NCBI GenBank assembly: GCA_002411105.1
Contig: DHQX01000053.1
Coordinates: forward strand, 1 to 37,941
DNA: 37,941 nt
Direction of reading: 5' to 3'
Source of the DNA: Christensenella sp. UBA5327
GTDB lineage: Bacteria > Bacillota > Clostridia > Christensenellales > Aristaeellaceae
Shown here: in pieces, positions 14,375 through 22,350 of the stretch
Layout of the letters: every line of letters begins with the position of its first letter
How positions within the stretch are numbered: position 1 is the stretch's first letter
Notes under the pieces: model-generated
Database searches by the model: none
What the model was told of the DNA's origin: nothing
Seen by the model: the letters and a program-made list of their open reading frames with translations, nothing else
Program-made: the position numbers and the translations under genes

Positions 14375-17017
14375 ATGGCGGACAAGGTGTTTGAGATGGA
14401 GAAAACCTATAACCCACAGGAGATTGAGCAGAAAACCTATGAAGGCTGGGAAGCCTCAGGGGCTTTCACGGCCCACCGCGATCCTGACAGGAAACCCTAC
14501 TGCATCGTGATGCCGCCGCCCAATATCACCGGGCAACTGCACATGGGGCATGCCTGGGACACCACCATGCAGGATATCCTCATCCGCCATCACCGGATGC
14601 TGGGGGACGCCACCTTGTGGCTGCCGGGCACCGACCACGCTTCCATCGCCACCGAGGTCAAGATTGTGGAGCAGATGGAAAGGGAGGGCACCAGCAAGGA
14701 GGCGTTGGGGCGTGAGGGCTTTCTGGAGCGCGCCTGGCAGTGGAAGGCGGAGTACGGCGGCCGCATCACCCGGCAGTTAAGGCGCCTTGGTGCCAGCTGC
14801 GATTGGAGCCGGGAGCGTTTCACCATGGACGAGGGCTGCTCCCGCGCGGTGCGGGAGGTGTTTGTGAGGCTCTACAACAAGGGCCTGATCTACCGGGGTG
14901 AGCGCATCATCAACTGGTGCCCGGTGTGCCGCACGGCGCTGTCGGACATAGAGGTGGAATATGAAGAAAAGCAGGCCCACCTGTGGCACATCCGCTATCC
15001 GGCTGAGGACGGCGGGGAGGGCCTGGTGGTGGCCACCACCAGGCCCGAGACCATGCTGGGGGATACCGGTGTTGCGGTCAACCCAGATGACGCCAGGTAC
15101 AGCCACCTGGTCGGCAAAAAACTGCGCCTGCCGCTGACCGGGCGCCTCATCCCCGTGGTGGCGGACGATTATGTGGAGATGGAATTTGGCACCGGCGCTG
15201 TGAAAATGACCCCGGCCCATGACCCCAACGACTTTGAAGTGGCCGCCCGCCACGGGCTTGAAATCCTGCGGGTGATGAAGGATGATGGCACCATGAATGA
15301 GGCCGCAGGCCCGGAATATGCAGGGCTTCAAGCCGCAGAGGCCAGGAATAAGGTGTTAACCGCCCTTGAGGGCCAGGGCTTGCTGGTTAAAACCCAGGAC
15401 TATACCCATAATGTGGGCGCCTGCTCACGCTGCGCAACCGGGGTGGAGCCCTTGATTTCAAAGCAGTGGTTTGTGAAGATGCAGCCCTTGGCTGAGCCCG
15501 CATTAAAGGCTGTGCGCGAAGGCGACACCCGCTTTATTCCCGAGCGCTTTGCAAAAACCTACTTCAACTGGATGGAGAACATCAAGGACTGGTGCATCAG
15601 CCGCCAGCTGTGGTGGGGGCACCGCATCCCGGTGTGGTACTGCCAGGAATGCGGCAAGGTCATCGTGTCAACCGACACGCCTGATACCTGCCCCGACTGC
15701 GCCTCCAGCCGCCTTCAGCAGGATGAGGATGTGCTGGATACCTGGTTCTCGTCCGCCCTATGGCCATTCTCCACCCTGGGCTGGCCTGAGAAGACGCCGG
15801 ACCTGGCCTATTTTTACCCCACCAATGCCCTGGTGACCGGTTATGACATCATCTTCTTCTGGGTGGCGCGGATGATCTTCTCCGGCATTGAGTTTATGGG
15901 GGAGACCCCCTTTTCCCAGGTGCTCATCCATGGCCTCCTGCGGGATGAGCTGGGCAGAAAAATGTCAAAATCCCTGGGCAACGGCATTGACCCGCTGGAA
16001 TTGATTGATGAGTATGGCGCCGACGCGTTGCGCTTCTCCCTGGTGTTTGGCGTGGGGCCGGGGGCTGATTCCCGCTTCAGCCGGGAGAAGACCGAGGCTG
16101 CCCGCAACTTTGCCAACAAGATCTGGAATGCGGCCCGCTTTGTGCTGATGAACCTGAAGGGGGAAGAGAAGCTGGACCTCAAGGGGCTCAAGCCTGCTGA
16201 CCAGTGGATTCTCTCCCGGATGAACAGCGCTGCCCGCCAGGTGGCAATCCACCTGGAAACGGGTGATTTGATGCTGGCGGCCCAGAGCATCTACGACTTT
16301 GCCTGGGATGACTTCTGCGACTGGTACATCGAGCTTTCAAAGGGCGATCTGTTTGGCGGCGAGCCGGATCGTCAGGCCCAGGTGCGCGGCGTTTTGAGCC
16401 ATGTGCTGTCGGCGCTTTTGCGTCTGCTGCACCCCTTTATGCCCTATCTGACTGAAACCGTCTACGCGCTGATCCCCGGGAACGAGGCGGCCTCCTGCAT
16501 GCTGGCCGACTGGCCGGCGTATCAGGCGGAACTTGACTTCCCCGAGGCGCAGATGACCGGCGTGATGGACATGATCAGGGCCATCCGGGCGCTGCGCCAG
16601 GAGCTCAAGGTGCAGCCCGGCCAGCGGGCCAGCCTTTATTTCAAGGCGGCTGAGGGCTGGGCAGGGCCCCTGGAGGCGGCGAGCCATTATTTCCAGCGCC
16701 TGGCCGGGGCCAAGGATGTGGTGATCATCGCTCAGGATCAGACGCTTGACGAAAAAACCGTATCCGCGGTGTGCCCAGCCGGGGAAGTGTTGATTCCCCT
16801 GGGCGAACTGGTGGACATCGGCAAAGAGGTGGCCCGCCTTGAGAAGGAGGCGGCGGCGATCCAGGATGAGATCAAACGGGGCGAGGGCAAACTGGCCAAC
16901 CAGGGCTTTGTAGCCAAGGCCCCGGCGCAGCTGGTGCAGCAGGAAAAGGACAAAATCGCCACCAACCAGGAGATGCTCAAGACCATTGTCAAACGCATCG
17001 CGGAGCTGCAGGCGTGA
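14375..17017 (+). CDS. valS: Valyl-tRNA synthetase
   Basis: An 880-residue class I synthetase that charges tRNA(Val). The HIGH-type motif is HMGH in PPPNITGQLHMGHAW (about residue 46). The editing (CP1) domain follows, with VVATTRPETMLGD. The KMSKS motif is in GRKMSKSLGNG near 527, and the C-terminal arm is a coiled coil (about 810-880, rich in Lys/Glu). The start is ATG at 14375 with AAGGAGG five bases upstream. A longer in-frame ATG at 14312 lies inside the T-box and is not used. Its stop overlaps the rsmH start. Confidence 0.97.
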   Translation: MADKVFEMEKTYNPQEIEQKTYEGWEASGAFTAHRDPDRKPYCIVMPPPNITGQLHMGHAWDTTMQDILIRHHRMLGDATLWLPGTDHASIATEVKIVEQMEREGTSKEALGREGFLERAWQWKAEYGGRITRQLRRLGASCDWSRERFTMDEGCSRAVREVFVRLYNKGLIYRGERIINWCPVCRTALSDIEVEYEEKQAHLWHIRYPAEDGGEGLVVATTRPETMLGDTGVAVNPDDARYSHLVGKKLRLPLTGRLIPVVADDYVEMEFGTGAVKMTPAHDPNDFEVAARHGLEILRVMKDDGTMNEAAGPEYAGLQAAEARNKVLTALEGQGLLVKTQDYTHNVGACSRCATGVEPLISKQWFVKMQPLAEPALKAVREGDTRFIPERFAKTYFNWMENIKDWCISRQLWWGHRIPVWYCQECGKVIVSTDTPDTCPDCASSRLQQDEDVLDTWFSSALWPFSTLGWPEKTPDLAYFYPTNALVTGYDIIFFWVARMIFSGIEFMGETPFSQVLIHGLLRDELGRKMSKSLGNGIDPLELIDEYGADALRFSLVFGVGPGADSRFSREKTEAARNFANKIWNAARFVLMNLKGEEKLDLKGLKPADQWILSRMNSAARQVAIHLETGDLMLAAQSIYDFAWDDFCDWYIELSKGDLFGGEPDRQAQVRGVLSHVLSALLRLLHPFMPYLTETVYALIPGNEAASCMLADWPAYQAELDFPEAQMTGVMDMIRAIRALRQELKVQPGQRASLYFKAAEGWAGPLEAASHYFQRLAGAKDVVIIAQDQTLDEKTVSAVCPAGEVLIPLGELVDIGKEVARLEKEAAAIQDEIKRGEGKLANQGFVAKAPAQLVQQEKDKIATNQEMLKTIVKRIAELQA

Positions 17018-17955
17018 GCGATGTGCCAGGCTTCCAGCACATTCCCGTCCTGTATGAGGAAACGCTGGCGGCCCTTGAAATAAGGCCTGGGGGCGTTTAT
17101 GCTGATGGCACCATCGGCGGAGGCGGCCACAGCGCGGGTATCCTGGAACGGCTGGATGATCAGGGCAGGCTGTTTGGCATCGACCGGGATCAGGAAGCCC
17201 TGGCGGCTGCCCGCAAGCGCCTGGGGGATGACCACAGGGTGCGGCTTTTGCGGGGCAATTTCCATGATGCAAAGGCGATGCTGCCAGAGGGGCTTCAACT
17301 GGACGGCGCGCTGCTGGACTTGGGCGTGTCCTCCTGGCAGTTGGACAGCCCGGAGAGAGGGTTTTCCTATCATCAAAATGCACCCCTTGACATGCGCATG
17401 GATCAATCTGGTGGCATCACGGCCGCTGAGTGGCTGAATATTTCAGACGAGATGACCATAAAGGAAGCACTGTACCAATACGCGGATGAACGCTGGGCCG
17501 CGCGGATTGCCCAGATCATCCTTGAAATGCGGAGGGAGAAGCCTTTTGAGACCACGGGAGACCTGGTCAGGGCCGTGGACAAAGCCATCCCCAAAGCAGT
17601 GCGCCAGAAGGACGAGGGCCACCCGGCCCGGCGCGCCTTTCAGGCGGTGCGCATCGCCGTGAATGATGAAATCGCCCCCCTGACCCAGGCCCTTGAAGAC
17701 TGGGTCAGTCTGCTGAAGCCAGGTGGGCGGTTGGCGGTGATCAGCTTTCACTCCATTGAGGACCGGGTGGTGAAGCAGGCTTTCAAGCGCCTGGAGGTGG
17801 GCTGTATCTGCCCGCCCAAGCTGCCGGTGTGCGTGTGCGGCAAAAAGCCCCAGGTGCGCTTGCCCAGGGGCTATCCCGCAGCAGCCTCAGCGGCTGAGGC
17901 CGGGGACAACCCCAGGGCGCGCAGCGCCAAGCTGCGCATAGCGGAGAAGCTGTGA
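17014..17955 (+). CDS. rsmH: 16S rRNA (cytosine1402-N4)-methyltransferase
   Basis: A 313-residue methyltransferase for N4 of C1402 in the 16S decoding centre. Family landmarks: HIPVLYEETL at the N-terminus, the SAM loop DGTIGGGGHS, ALLDLGVSSWQLD, RGFSYHQNAPLDMRMD, and the C-terminal VISFHSIEDRVVK. It starts with GTG overlapping the valS stop (GTGA). It is usually the second gene of the division/wall (mra) cluster; here it is instead in a translation operon, followed by rsmI, whose product modifies the same nucleotide. Confidence 0.96.
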   Translation: MSDVPGFQHIPVLYEETLAALEIRPGGVYADGTIGGGGHSAGILERLDDQGRLFGIDRDQEALAAARKRLGDDHRVRLLRGNFHDAKAMLPEGLQLDGALLDLGVSSWQLDSPERGFSYHQNAPLDMRMDQSGGITAAEWLNISDEMTIKEALYQYADERWAARIAQIILEMRREKPFETTGDLVRAVDKAIPKAVRQKDEGHPARRAFQAVRIAVNDEIAPLTQALEDWVSLLKPGGRLAVISFHSIEDRVVKQAFKRLEVGCICPPKLPVCVCGKKPQVRLPRGYPAAASAAEAGDNPRARSAKLRIAEKL

Positions 17956-18833
17956 TGAGCGTGCTTTATGTGGTGGCAACCCCCATTGGCAACCTGGAGG
18001 ATTTGAGCCCCCGGGCGAAAAGAATCCTCCAGGAAGCAGACCTGATCCTGGCGGAGGACACCCGGGTGACCCGGAAGTTGTTGAATGCCTGTTCCATCAA
18101 AACGCCCCTTGAAAGCTGCCATGAGCACAATGAGGGCTATAAGAGCGCACAGATTGTCAGCCGAATGTCAGCGGAGGACATCACCATTGCCCTGGTGACA
18201 GACGCCGGCACCCCGGGGATTTCGGATCCGGGTGCAAAAATAGTAAAAGCGGTGAGCGAAGCAGGCTTTGAGGTACAGGCGGTGCCAGGCCCCAGCGCCT
18301 TTGCGGCGGCGCTGTCTGTCAGCGGGTTTGAGGAAGGGGAGTTCACCTTCTTCGGCTTCCTGCCCCGCAAAAAGGGCGAGCTGACAGAGAAGCTCAGGAG
18401 CATGGCCGTGCACACCCAGTTGGCGGTGGTGCACGAATCCCCCCACCGGATCATCGCCCTCATGGAGGCGGTGGCAGAGGTGTACCCGGGCATCATGGTG
18501 TCGGTGAGCTGTGATTTGACCAAGCTTCACGAGAAAACCCTGTGGGGCAGCGTGGAGGCGGTGCTTCAGGCGCTGAGGGATAATGAGAAAACCGCCAAGG
18601 GCGAATACTGCGCGGTGCTGCGGCTGGCGGACCGGGAGGAAGAAAAAACGCCCAAGCAAACCGTTGCCAGCCTGGAGGCCAGGCTGATGGAGGCGATGCT
18701 CTCCGGCAAGGGCATGCGCGAGGCCATGGCGGCGCTGGTTGAGAGTGGGGAGAAGAAAAACCAGGTTTACGCGGCCTCGCTTAAACTGAAGGAAGCGGCA
18801 AACAAACTGCTGAAAACCGATAACGCCGGGTAA
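17955..18833 (+). CDS. rsmI: 16S rRNA (cytidine1402-2'-O)-methyltransferase
   Basis: A 292-residue tetrapyrrole-methylase-fold enzyme that adds the 2'-O methyl of C1402. Seen are LYVVATPIGNLEDLSPRA, the AEDTRVTRKLL segment, DAGTPGISDPG, the GPSA turn and the family FFGFLPRKKGE. ATG at 17955 overlaps the rsmH stop (TGATG), with GGAGAAG upstream; a GTG one codon earlier is also in frame. Together rsmH and rsmI make the doubly methylated m4Cm1402. Confidence 0.96.
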   Translation: MSVLYVVATPIGNLEDLSPRAKRILQEADLILAEDTRVTRKLLNACSIKTPLESCHEHNEGYKSAQIVSRMSAEDITIALVTDAGTPGISDPGAKIVKAVSEAGFEVQAVPGPSAFAAALSVSGFEEGEFTFFGFLPRKKGELTEKLRSMAVHTQLAVVHESPHRIIALMEAVAEVYPGIMVSVSCDLTKLHEKTLWGSVEAVLQALRDNEKTAKGEYCAVLRLADREEEKTPKQTVASLEARLMEAMLSGKGMREAMAALVESGEKKNQVYAASLKLKEAANKLLKTDNAG

Positions 18834-18855
18834 TATCGCCATAGGATACAGTGCT

Positions 18856-18884
18856 TTGACAGGGCTGGATTGGCTTGTTATAAT
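18856..18884 (+). promoter_or_regulatory. Perfect sigma-A promoter for the S component-coaX unit
   Basis: TTGACA (18856-18861), 17 bases, TATAAT (18879-18884). The start would be near 18891, giving a leader of about 80 bases. Confidence 0.92.
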
Positions 18885-18890
18885 CCTTCC

Positions 18891-18972
18891 GCCGGTATCC
18901 GTCTGGAGCCGGATGTGGTCACCCCATCCAAATGCGTAGGGCATCCCTAAGGGAGCCTGAACGGAGGAAAAC
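18891..18972 (+). promoter_or_regulatory. Structured 5' leader of unknown class before the vitamin transporter gene
   Basis: The leader can form ATCCG/CGGAT (18897-18901 with 18910-18914), or instead an 8-bp hairpin GGATGTGG-TCA-CCCCATCC with one mismatch (18911-18929), which uses the same GGAT bases. TAGGG-CAT-CCCTA (18937-18949) follows, then GGAGG and the ATG. Mutually exclusive stems before a vitamin-uptake gene suggest a riboswitch or attenuator, but I cannot match it to a known class. Confidence 0.4.
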
Positions 18973-19590
18973 ATGAAGACGCGCAGCGCACAGAGTGCAA
19001 AGACCCTTTATCTGACCCAGTTGGCGGTTCTGGTCGTTATTCTGCTGCTTCTTGAACTCACAGGCCTTGGCTTTATCAGAACGCCGGGGCTGGAGTTCAC
19101 CATCATGACGGTGCCTGTGATCGTAGGCGCCATCGTCCTGGGGCCAGGCGCCGGGGCCATCCTGGGCACGGTGTTCGGGCTGACCAGCTTCTGGCAGTGT
19201 GTATCCGGGAAAAGCCCCTTTGGAGCCACGCTCCTGTCCATCAACCCGGTGGGCGCCTTCATCACCACGGTGCCCACCCGGGCGCTGATGGGCCTGCTGT
19301 GCGGGCTGGCTTTTGTGTTGCTCAGGCGCGTGATGAAAAACCGCGCCAGCCAGTATGCCCTGTCCAGCCTCGCAGGATCGCTGCTCAACACCGTGTTTTT
19401 CATGGGCGCCCTGGTGCTGTTTTATTACCAGACCGATTTCATCCAGGGCTTTGCGAAGACCCTGGGCTCCCCCAACGCAGTGGCCTTCATCTTCGCTTTT
19501 GTGGGGCTGCAGGGCTTGCTTGAGGCGGTTATCTGCGCGTTTCTGGGCACGGTGATCGTGGGGGCGCTGAAGAAATACATCAAACCCTGA
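18973..19590 (+). CDS. ECF transporter S component, probably for pantothenate
   Basis: A 205-residue integral membrane protein with about six hydrophobic segments (near 13-30, 38-65, 85-115, 125-150 and 165-200). It has the S-component features of a Gly/Ala-rich loop (GAIVLGPGAGAILGTVFGLTSF, seen as LGPGAGAILGTVFGLTSF) and an internal Asn-Pro (LLSINPVGAF). S components bind a vitamin and share an energising module encoded elsewhere. The adjacent coaX (16 bases downstream) makes pantothenate the likely substrate (PanT); this is inference from context. GGAGG lies before the ATG. Confidence 0.8.
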   Translation: MKTRSAQSAKTLYLTQLAVLVVILLLLELTGLGFIRTPGLEFTIMTVPVIVGAIVLGPGAGAILGTVFGLTSFWQCVSGKSPFGATLLSINPVGAFITTVPTRALMGLLCGLAFVLLRRVMKNRASQYALSSLAGSLLNTVFFMGALVLFYYQTDFIQGFAKTLGSPNAVAFIFAFVGLQGLLEAVICAFLGTVIVGALKKYIKP

Positions 19591-19605
19591 ATTCTGGAGG
19601 CCATC

Positions 19606-20400
19606 ATGATCCTGACCCTTGATATCGGCAACACCAACATCAAAACCGCGCTGTTTTCAGGCGCTGATCTCGTCCAGTCCTGGCGCATCGCCACCAACCT
19701 CACCAGCACCTCTGATGAGTATGGCATCATCATGGAGGGGATGTTCCACCACACGGGACACTCCACCAGCGTGGTGGAGGGGATCATGATCTCCTCCGTG
19801 GTGCCCACGGTGAACTTCACCATCGAGCATATGTGCCGGGACTTCTTTGGCATGGAGCCCAGCTTTGTGGTGCCGGGGATCAAAACGGGGGTCAACATCC
19901 TGTATGACAACCCCAGGGAGCTGGGCAGCGACCGGATTTGCAATGCCGTGGCCGCCAGCGCGCTGTATGGCACACCCTGCATCTACATCGACTTTGGCTC
20001 AGCCACCAGCTTTGGCGCCATCTCGCGCAAAGGGGAATTCCTGGGCGGGTGCATCTGCACCGGCGTCAGGCTGTCCCAGGAGGCGGTGGTGAAGGGCACC
20101 TCAAAATTGCCTCACTTTGAGATGGTGATCCCGGAGAAGATCATCGGCCGCACCACGGTGACCAACCTGCAGTCAGGGCTGCTGTACGGCTATGTGGGCC
20201 AGGTGAACTACATCGTGGAGCGCATGAAGGAAGAGATGGGCGAGTCCCAGGTGCCGGTGGTGGCAACCGGCGGCTTTGCCCACCTGATTGCCCAGGAGTC
20301 AAAAGTCATCGATCATATCGACGGGCTGCTGACGCTCAAGGGTATCCGCATGGTGTATGACAAAAACTTCGGCCCCCGGGGGGAAGCCCGGGCTGTATAG
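19606..20400 (+). CDS. coaX: Type III pantothenate kinase
   Basis: A 264-residue enzyme for the first committed step of CoA synthesis, phosphorylating pantothenate. ASKHA-fold landmarks: DIGNTNIKTALF at the N-terminus (phosphate-1), GSDRICNAVAA near 106, IDFGSATSF near 128, GGCICTGV near 147, and the late VATGGFAHLIA. CoaX enzymes resist CoA feedback and need a monovalent cation. GGAGG precedes the ATG. It lies in one operon with the S component and ends at a strong terminator. Confidence 0.96.
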   Translation: MILTLDIGNTNIKTALFSGADLVQSWRIATNLTSTSDEYGIIMEGMFHHTGHSTSVVEGIMISSVVPTVNFTIEHMCRDFFGMEPSFVVPGIKTGVNILYDNPRELGSDRICNAVAASALYGTPCIYIDFGSATSFGAISRKGEFLGGCICTGVRLSQEAVVKGTSKLPHFEMVIPEKIIGRTTVTNLQSGLLYGYVGQVNYIVERMKEEMGESQVPVVATGGFAHLIAQESKVIDHIDGLLTLKGIRMVYDKNFGPRGEARAV

Positions 20401-20418
20401 ACGGGAAAGCAACAACAA

Positions 20419-20456
20419 AATGCTCAAGGCTTTTGCCCTGGGCATTTTTCTTTTTT
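20419..20456 (+). terminator. Terminator after coaX
   Basis: AATGCTCAAGGC, loop TTTT, GCCCTGGGCATT (one G-T pair and one mismatch), then TTTCTTTTTT. It lies 18 bases past the coaX stop. Confidence 0.9.
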
Positions 20457-20462
20457 GATGAA

Positions 20463-20493
20463 TGAGTCCTTTTGTGGAAAACTGTCGTCAAAC
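20463..20493 (+). promoter_or_regulatory. Possible ECF-type promoter of the sigma/anti-sigma operon
   Basis: TGAGTC (20463-20468), 17 bases, CGTCAAAC (20486-20493). It resembles the better site at 23341 (TGAAAC, N17, CGTCTAAT) in both boxes and has the same spacing, which suggests autoregulation by the ECF sigma factor encoded just downstream. Confidence 0.5.
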
Positions 20494-20513
20494 GGATAGA
20501 AGGAGGTGGGAGG

Positions 20514-21035
20514 ATGCGAGGATCCCAGGCGCCGGGAGAAGCAGCGGAACAGGCCATGGAAGCCATGATGGCAAGCCATGGCGACGCCCTCCTTCGGATG
20601 TGCTACATCTATCTTCAGGATGAAGGGCTGGCGCGGGACGCCGTGCAGGAAACCTTCCTGAAAGCTTACCGGAAATGGGACAGCTTCCGGGGCAAGAGCC
20701 GGGAGCTCACCTGGCTGACCCGGATTGCCATCAACACCTGCCGGGACATGCGCAAGACCACCTGGTTCAAGCTGTTTGACAGGCGGGTGGCGCTGGATGA
20801 CTTGCCCGAGCCCGGATATGTCCAAGCCTTCCGGGATGACACGGTGCTGCAGGCGGTCACCGGGCTGGCAGAAAAATACCGGGTGGTGATCCTGCTCTAC
20901 TACTATCAGGAATTGACCCAGGGCGAAATCGCCCAGGCGCTGGGCATGCCCCTGGTCACGGTGAAGACCAGGCTGGCGCGGGCAAAAGCCCAGCTGCGCA
21001 CCCAGCTGAAAGGATGGTTTGAGGATGATGAATAA
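20514..21035 (+). CDS. ECF-family RNA polymerase sigma factor
   Basis: A 173-residue group IV sigma factor with region 2 (about 18-75, including DEGLARDAVQETFLKAYRKW and the FRGKSRELTWLTRIAINTCRD core) and region 4 (about 115-165, including YRVVILLYYYQELTQGEIAQ and MPLVTVKTRLARAKAQLR helix-turn-helix). I chose ATG at 20514, seven bases after AGGAGG; an upstream ATG at 20472 would place the putative promoter inside the gene. It overlaps the next gene by 11 bases, the usual layout with an anti-sigma partner. Probable targets are the two envelope genes downstream. Confidence 0.92.
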   Translation: MRGSQAPGEAAEQAMEAMMASHGDALLRMCYIYLQDEGLARDAVQETFLKAYRKWDSFRGKSRELTWLTRIAINTCRDMRKTTWFKLFDRRVALDDLPEPGYVQAFRDDTVLQAVTGLAEKYRVVILLYYYQELTQGEIAQALGMPLVTVKTRLARAKAQLRTQLKGWFEDDE

Positions 21036-22236
21036 TGCCTTTAAAGATCGGATGAACACCACCCTCTCAGGCCTTTCCTGGCGCGAAGCAGACAGCCGGG
21101 CGACCCTGGGGATCATGAAAGGGGAAATCAAGGTGAAAAAACGTTTGACCTTTGGCATGGCGATCGCCATGGCATTGATTCTGGCCACCATGGCCATCGC
21201 GGTGGCGGAGATCATCCGCTACAGCGTGAAGGACTACCAGGAGCTGGGGCATGAGGCTGAAAAGCACGTCACCGCCATTGGCCAGGAGCTCAAGCACGAG
21301 GATGTGGAGATCTATGTCACCGATTCTGTCTTCGATGGGAGCGTTCTTTCCCTGGCCTTTGAGGCCAGGTCCGTATCCGGAAAACCGGTGTATGTGGTGG
21401 TGAAGCTGACCGCCTCTGATGGGGCAAAAGTCATAGAACACCATGTGTTTGCCAGCCAGGGCATGGGCTTTGACAATGGTTTCTGGGTGCCGGAGCGGGG
21501 GAAAGGTGGGTCTGAGGGCAAACACGGCCTGGATGCGCGGATTGATGCCAGCGCACAGGGGGACATCACCTGGGAGCTGACCTTTGATGTATTGCACCCG
21601 GTATGGGCCATTGTGGAGGACAAGTCCAACTACTCTGATGACTCTAACAGCACAGCCGATGACCATGATGCCTGGGTGAAGCAGTTTGAGACCGCCTACC
21701 AGAATAGGCAGATCATGCTGGCGCAGGGATACTCGCTGATGATGTTCAACAACCTCCTTCCAGAAGGAAGCGATATGGCCCAGCGCCTGGTCGCATCCGG
21801 GGCTTTTGAGGCAGCCGGGGCGCTCAAGGCCGGCTGGATCAGCCCTGGGGCAACGCAGAAAAGCCTGGTGAAAGGCGAGGTGATCAAGGGGGACGGCTTT
21901 GAGGTGGAGCTGGTGAAGCTGGACACCACCTTCCTGCGGACCGACTACGAGTTTATCCTGACCATCACTGACCCCGCCAAGTGGCCGGAGCTTTGGAACG
22001 ACCAGGGCGAGCTGCGCAGCTACGCCCCCAGCGCCCAGGGTGTAACGCTGCGCGAGGTGGCCAGCGGCGCCGGTCTTAGGGACGGTGATGAAAAGGCCGC
22101 CAAGGTTGTCTACATCGGCGCATTCACCCATGAGGGTGACTTGCCAGGCACCATCACCTTTAAACCCTACTTCTACACAGACCAGGGGGAGAAAGCATTC
22201 ACCGACCAAGGGGAATTCACTGTCAATCTGAAGTAA
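21025..22236 (+). CDS. Membrane protein with large outer domain, probable anti-sigma factor
   Basis: A protein of about 403 residues. A short cytoplasmic part (1-37), one membrane helix (about 43-63, FGMAIAMALILATMAIAVAE) and a large outside domain (about 70-400) of beta-rich sequence with EVASGAG and TITFKPYFYTDQGE near the C-terminus. No zinc-binding anti-sigma motif is seen. The gene overlaps the sigma gene, so translation is coupled, which is the classic arrangement for a membrane anti-sigma; function is inferred from that. The outside domain resembles DUF4179-like proteins that follow ECF sigma genes in clostridia. ATG at 21025 or 21028 could both serve. Confidence 0.75.
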   Translation: MMNNAFKDRMNTTLSGLSWREADSRATLGIMKGEIKVKKRLTFGMAIAMALILATMAIAVAEIIRYSVKDYQELGHEAEKHVTAIGQELKHEDVEIYVTDSVFDGSVLSLAFEARSVSGKPVYVVVKLTASDGAKVIEHHVFASQGMGFDNGFWVPERGKGGSEGKHGLDARIDASAQGDITWELTFDVLHPVWAIVEDKSNYSDDSNSTADDHDAWVKQFETAYQNRQIMLAQGYSLMMFNNLLPEGSDMAQRLVASGAFEAAGALKAGWISPGATQKSLVKGEVIKGDGFEVELVKLDTTFLRTDYEFILTITDPAKWPELWNDQGELRSYAPSAQGVTLREVASGAGLRDGDEKAAKVVYIGAFTHEGDLPGTITFKPYFYTDQGEKAFTDQGEFTVNLK

Positions 22237-22250
22237 ACACTTCCATATAC

Positions 22251-22291
22251 AGGGCTGCCGGGCATCGACCGCGGCAGCCCTAACTTTTTTT
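22251..22291 (+). terminator. Terminator of the sigma/anti-sigma operon
   Basis: AGGGCTGCCG (22251-22260) and CGGCAGCCCT (22272-22281), 10 bp, then AACTTTTTTT. Its T-run overlaps the -35 region of the next putative promoter. Confidence 0.9.
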
Positions 22292-22309
22292 GCTCCTAGC
22301 CCGTCTAAT
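22279..22309 (+). promoter_or_regulatory. Probable ECF-type promoter of the VanW-like gene
   Basis: CCTAAC (22279-22284), 17 bases, CGTCTAAT (22302-22309). The -10 octamer is identical to that at 23364-23371, and the AAC core of the -35 is kept. The transcript leader would be about 35-40 bases. Confidence 0.6.
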
Positions 22310-22350
22310 GGGTGAGGCGCGCAAAAAACGAGGAAGGAACCTGACAGAAG

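Noticed and set aside
20476..20489. GGAAAA followed by CGTC as an ECF promoter
   Set aside because: The spacing is only about six bases, too short; the pair TGAGTC / CGTC at 17 bases matches the two other sites.
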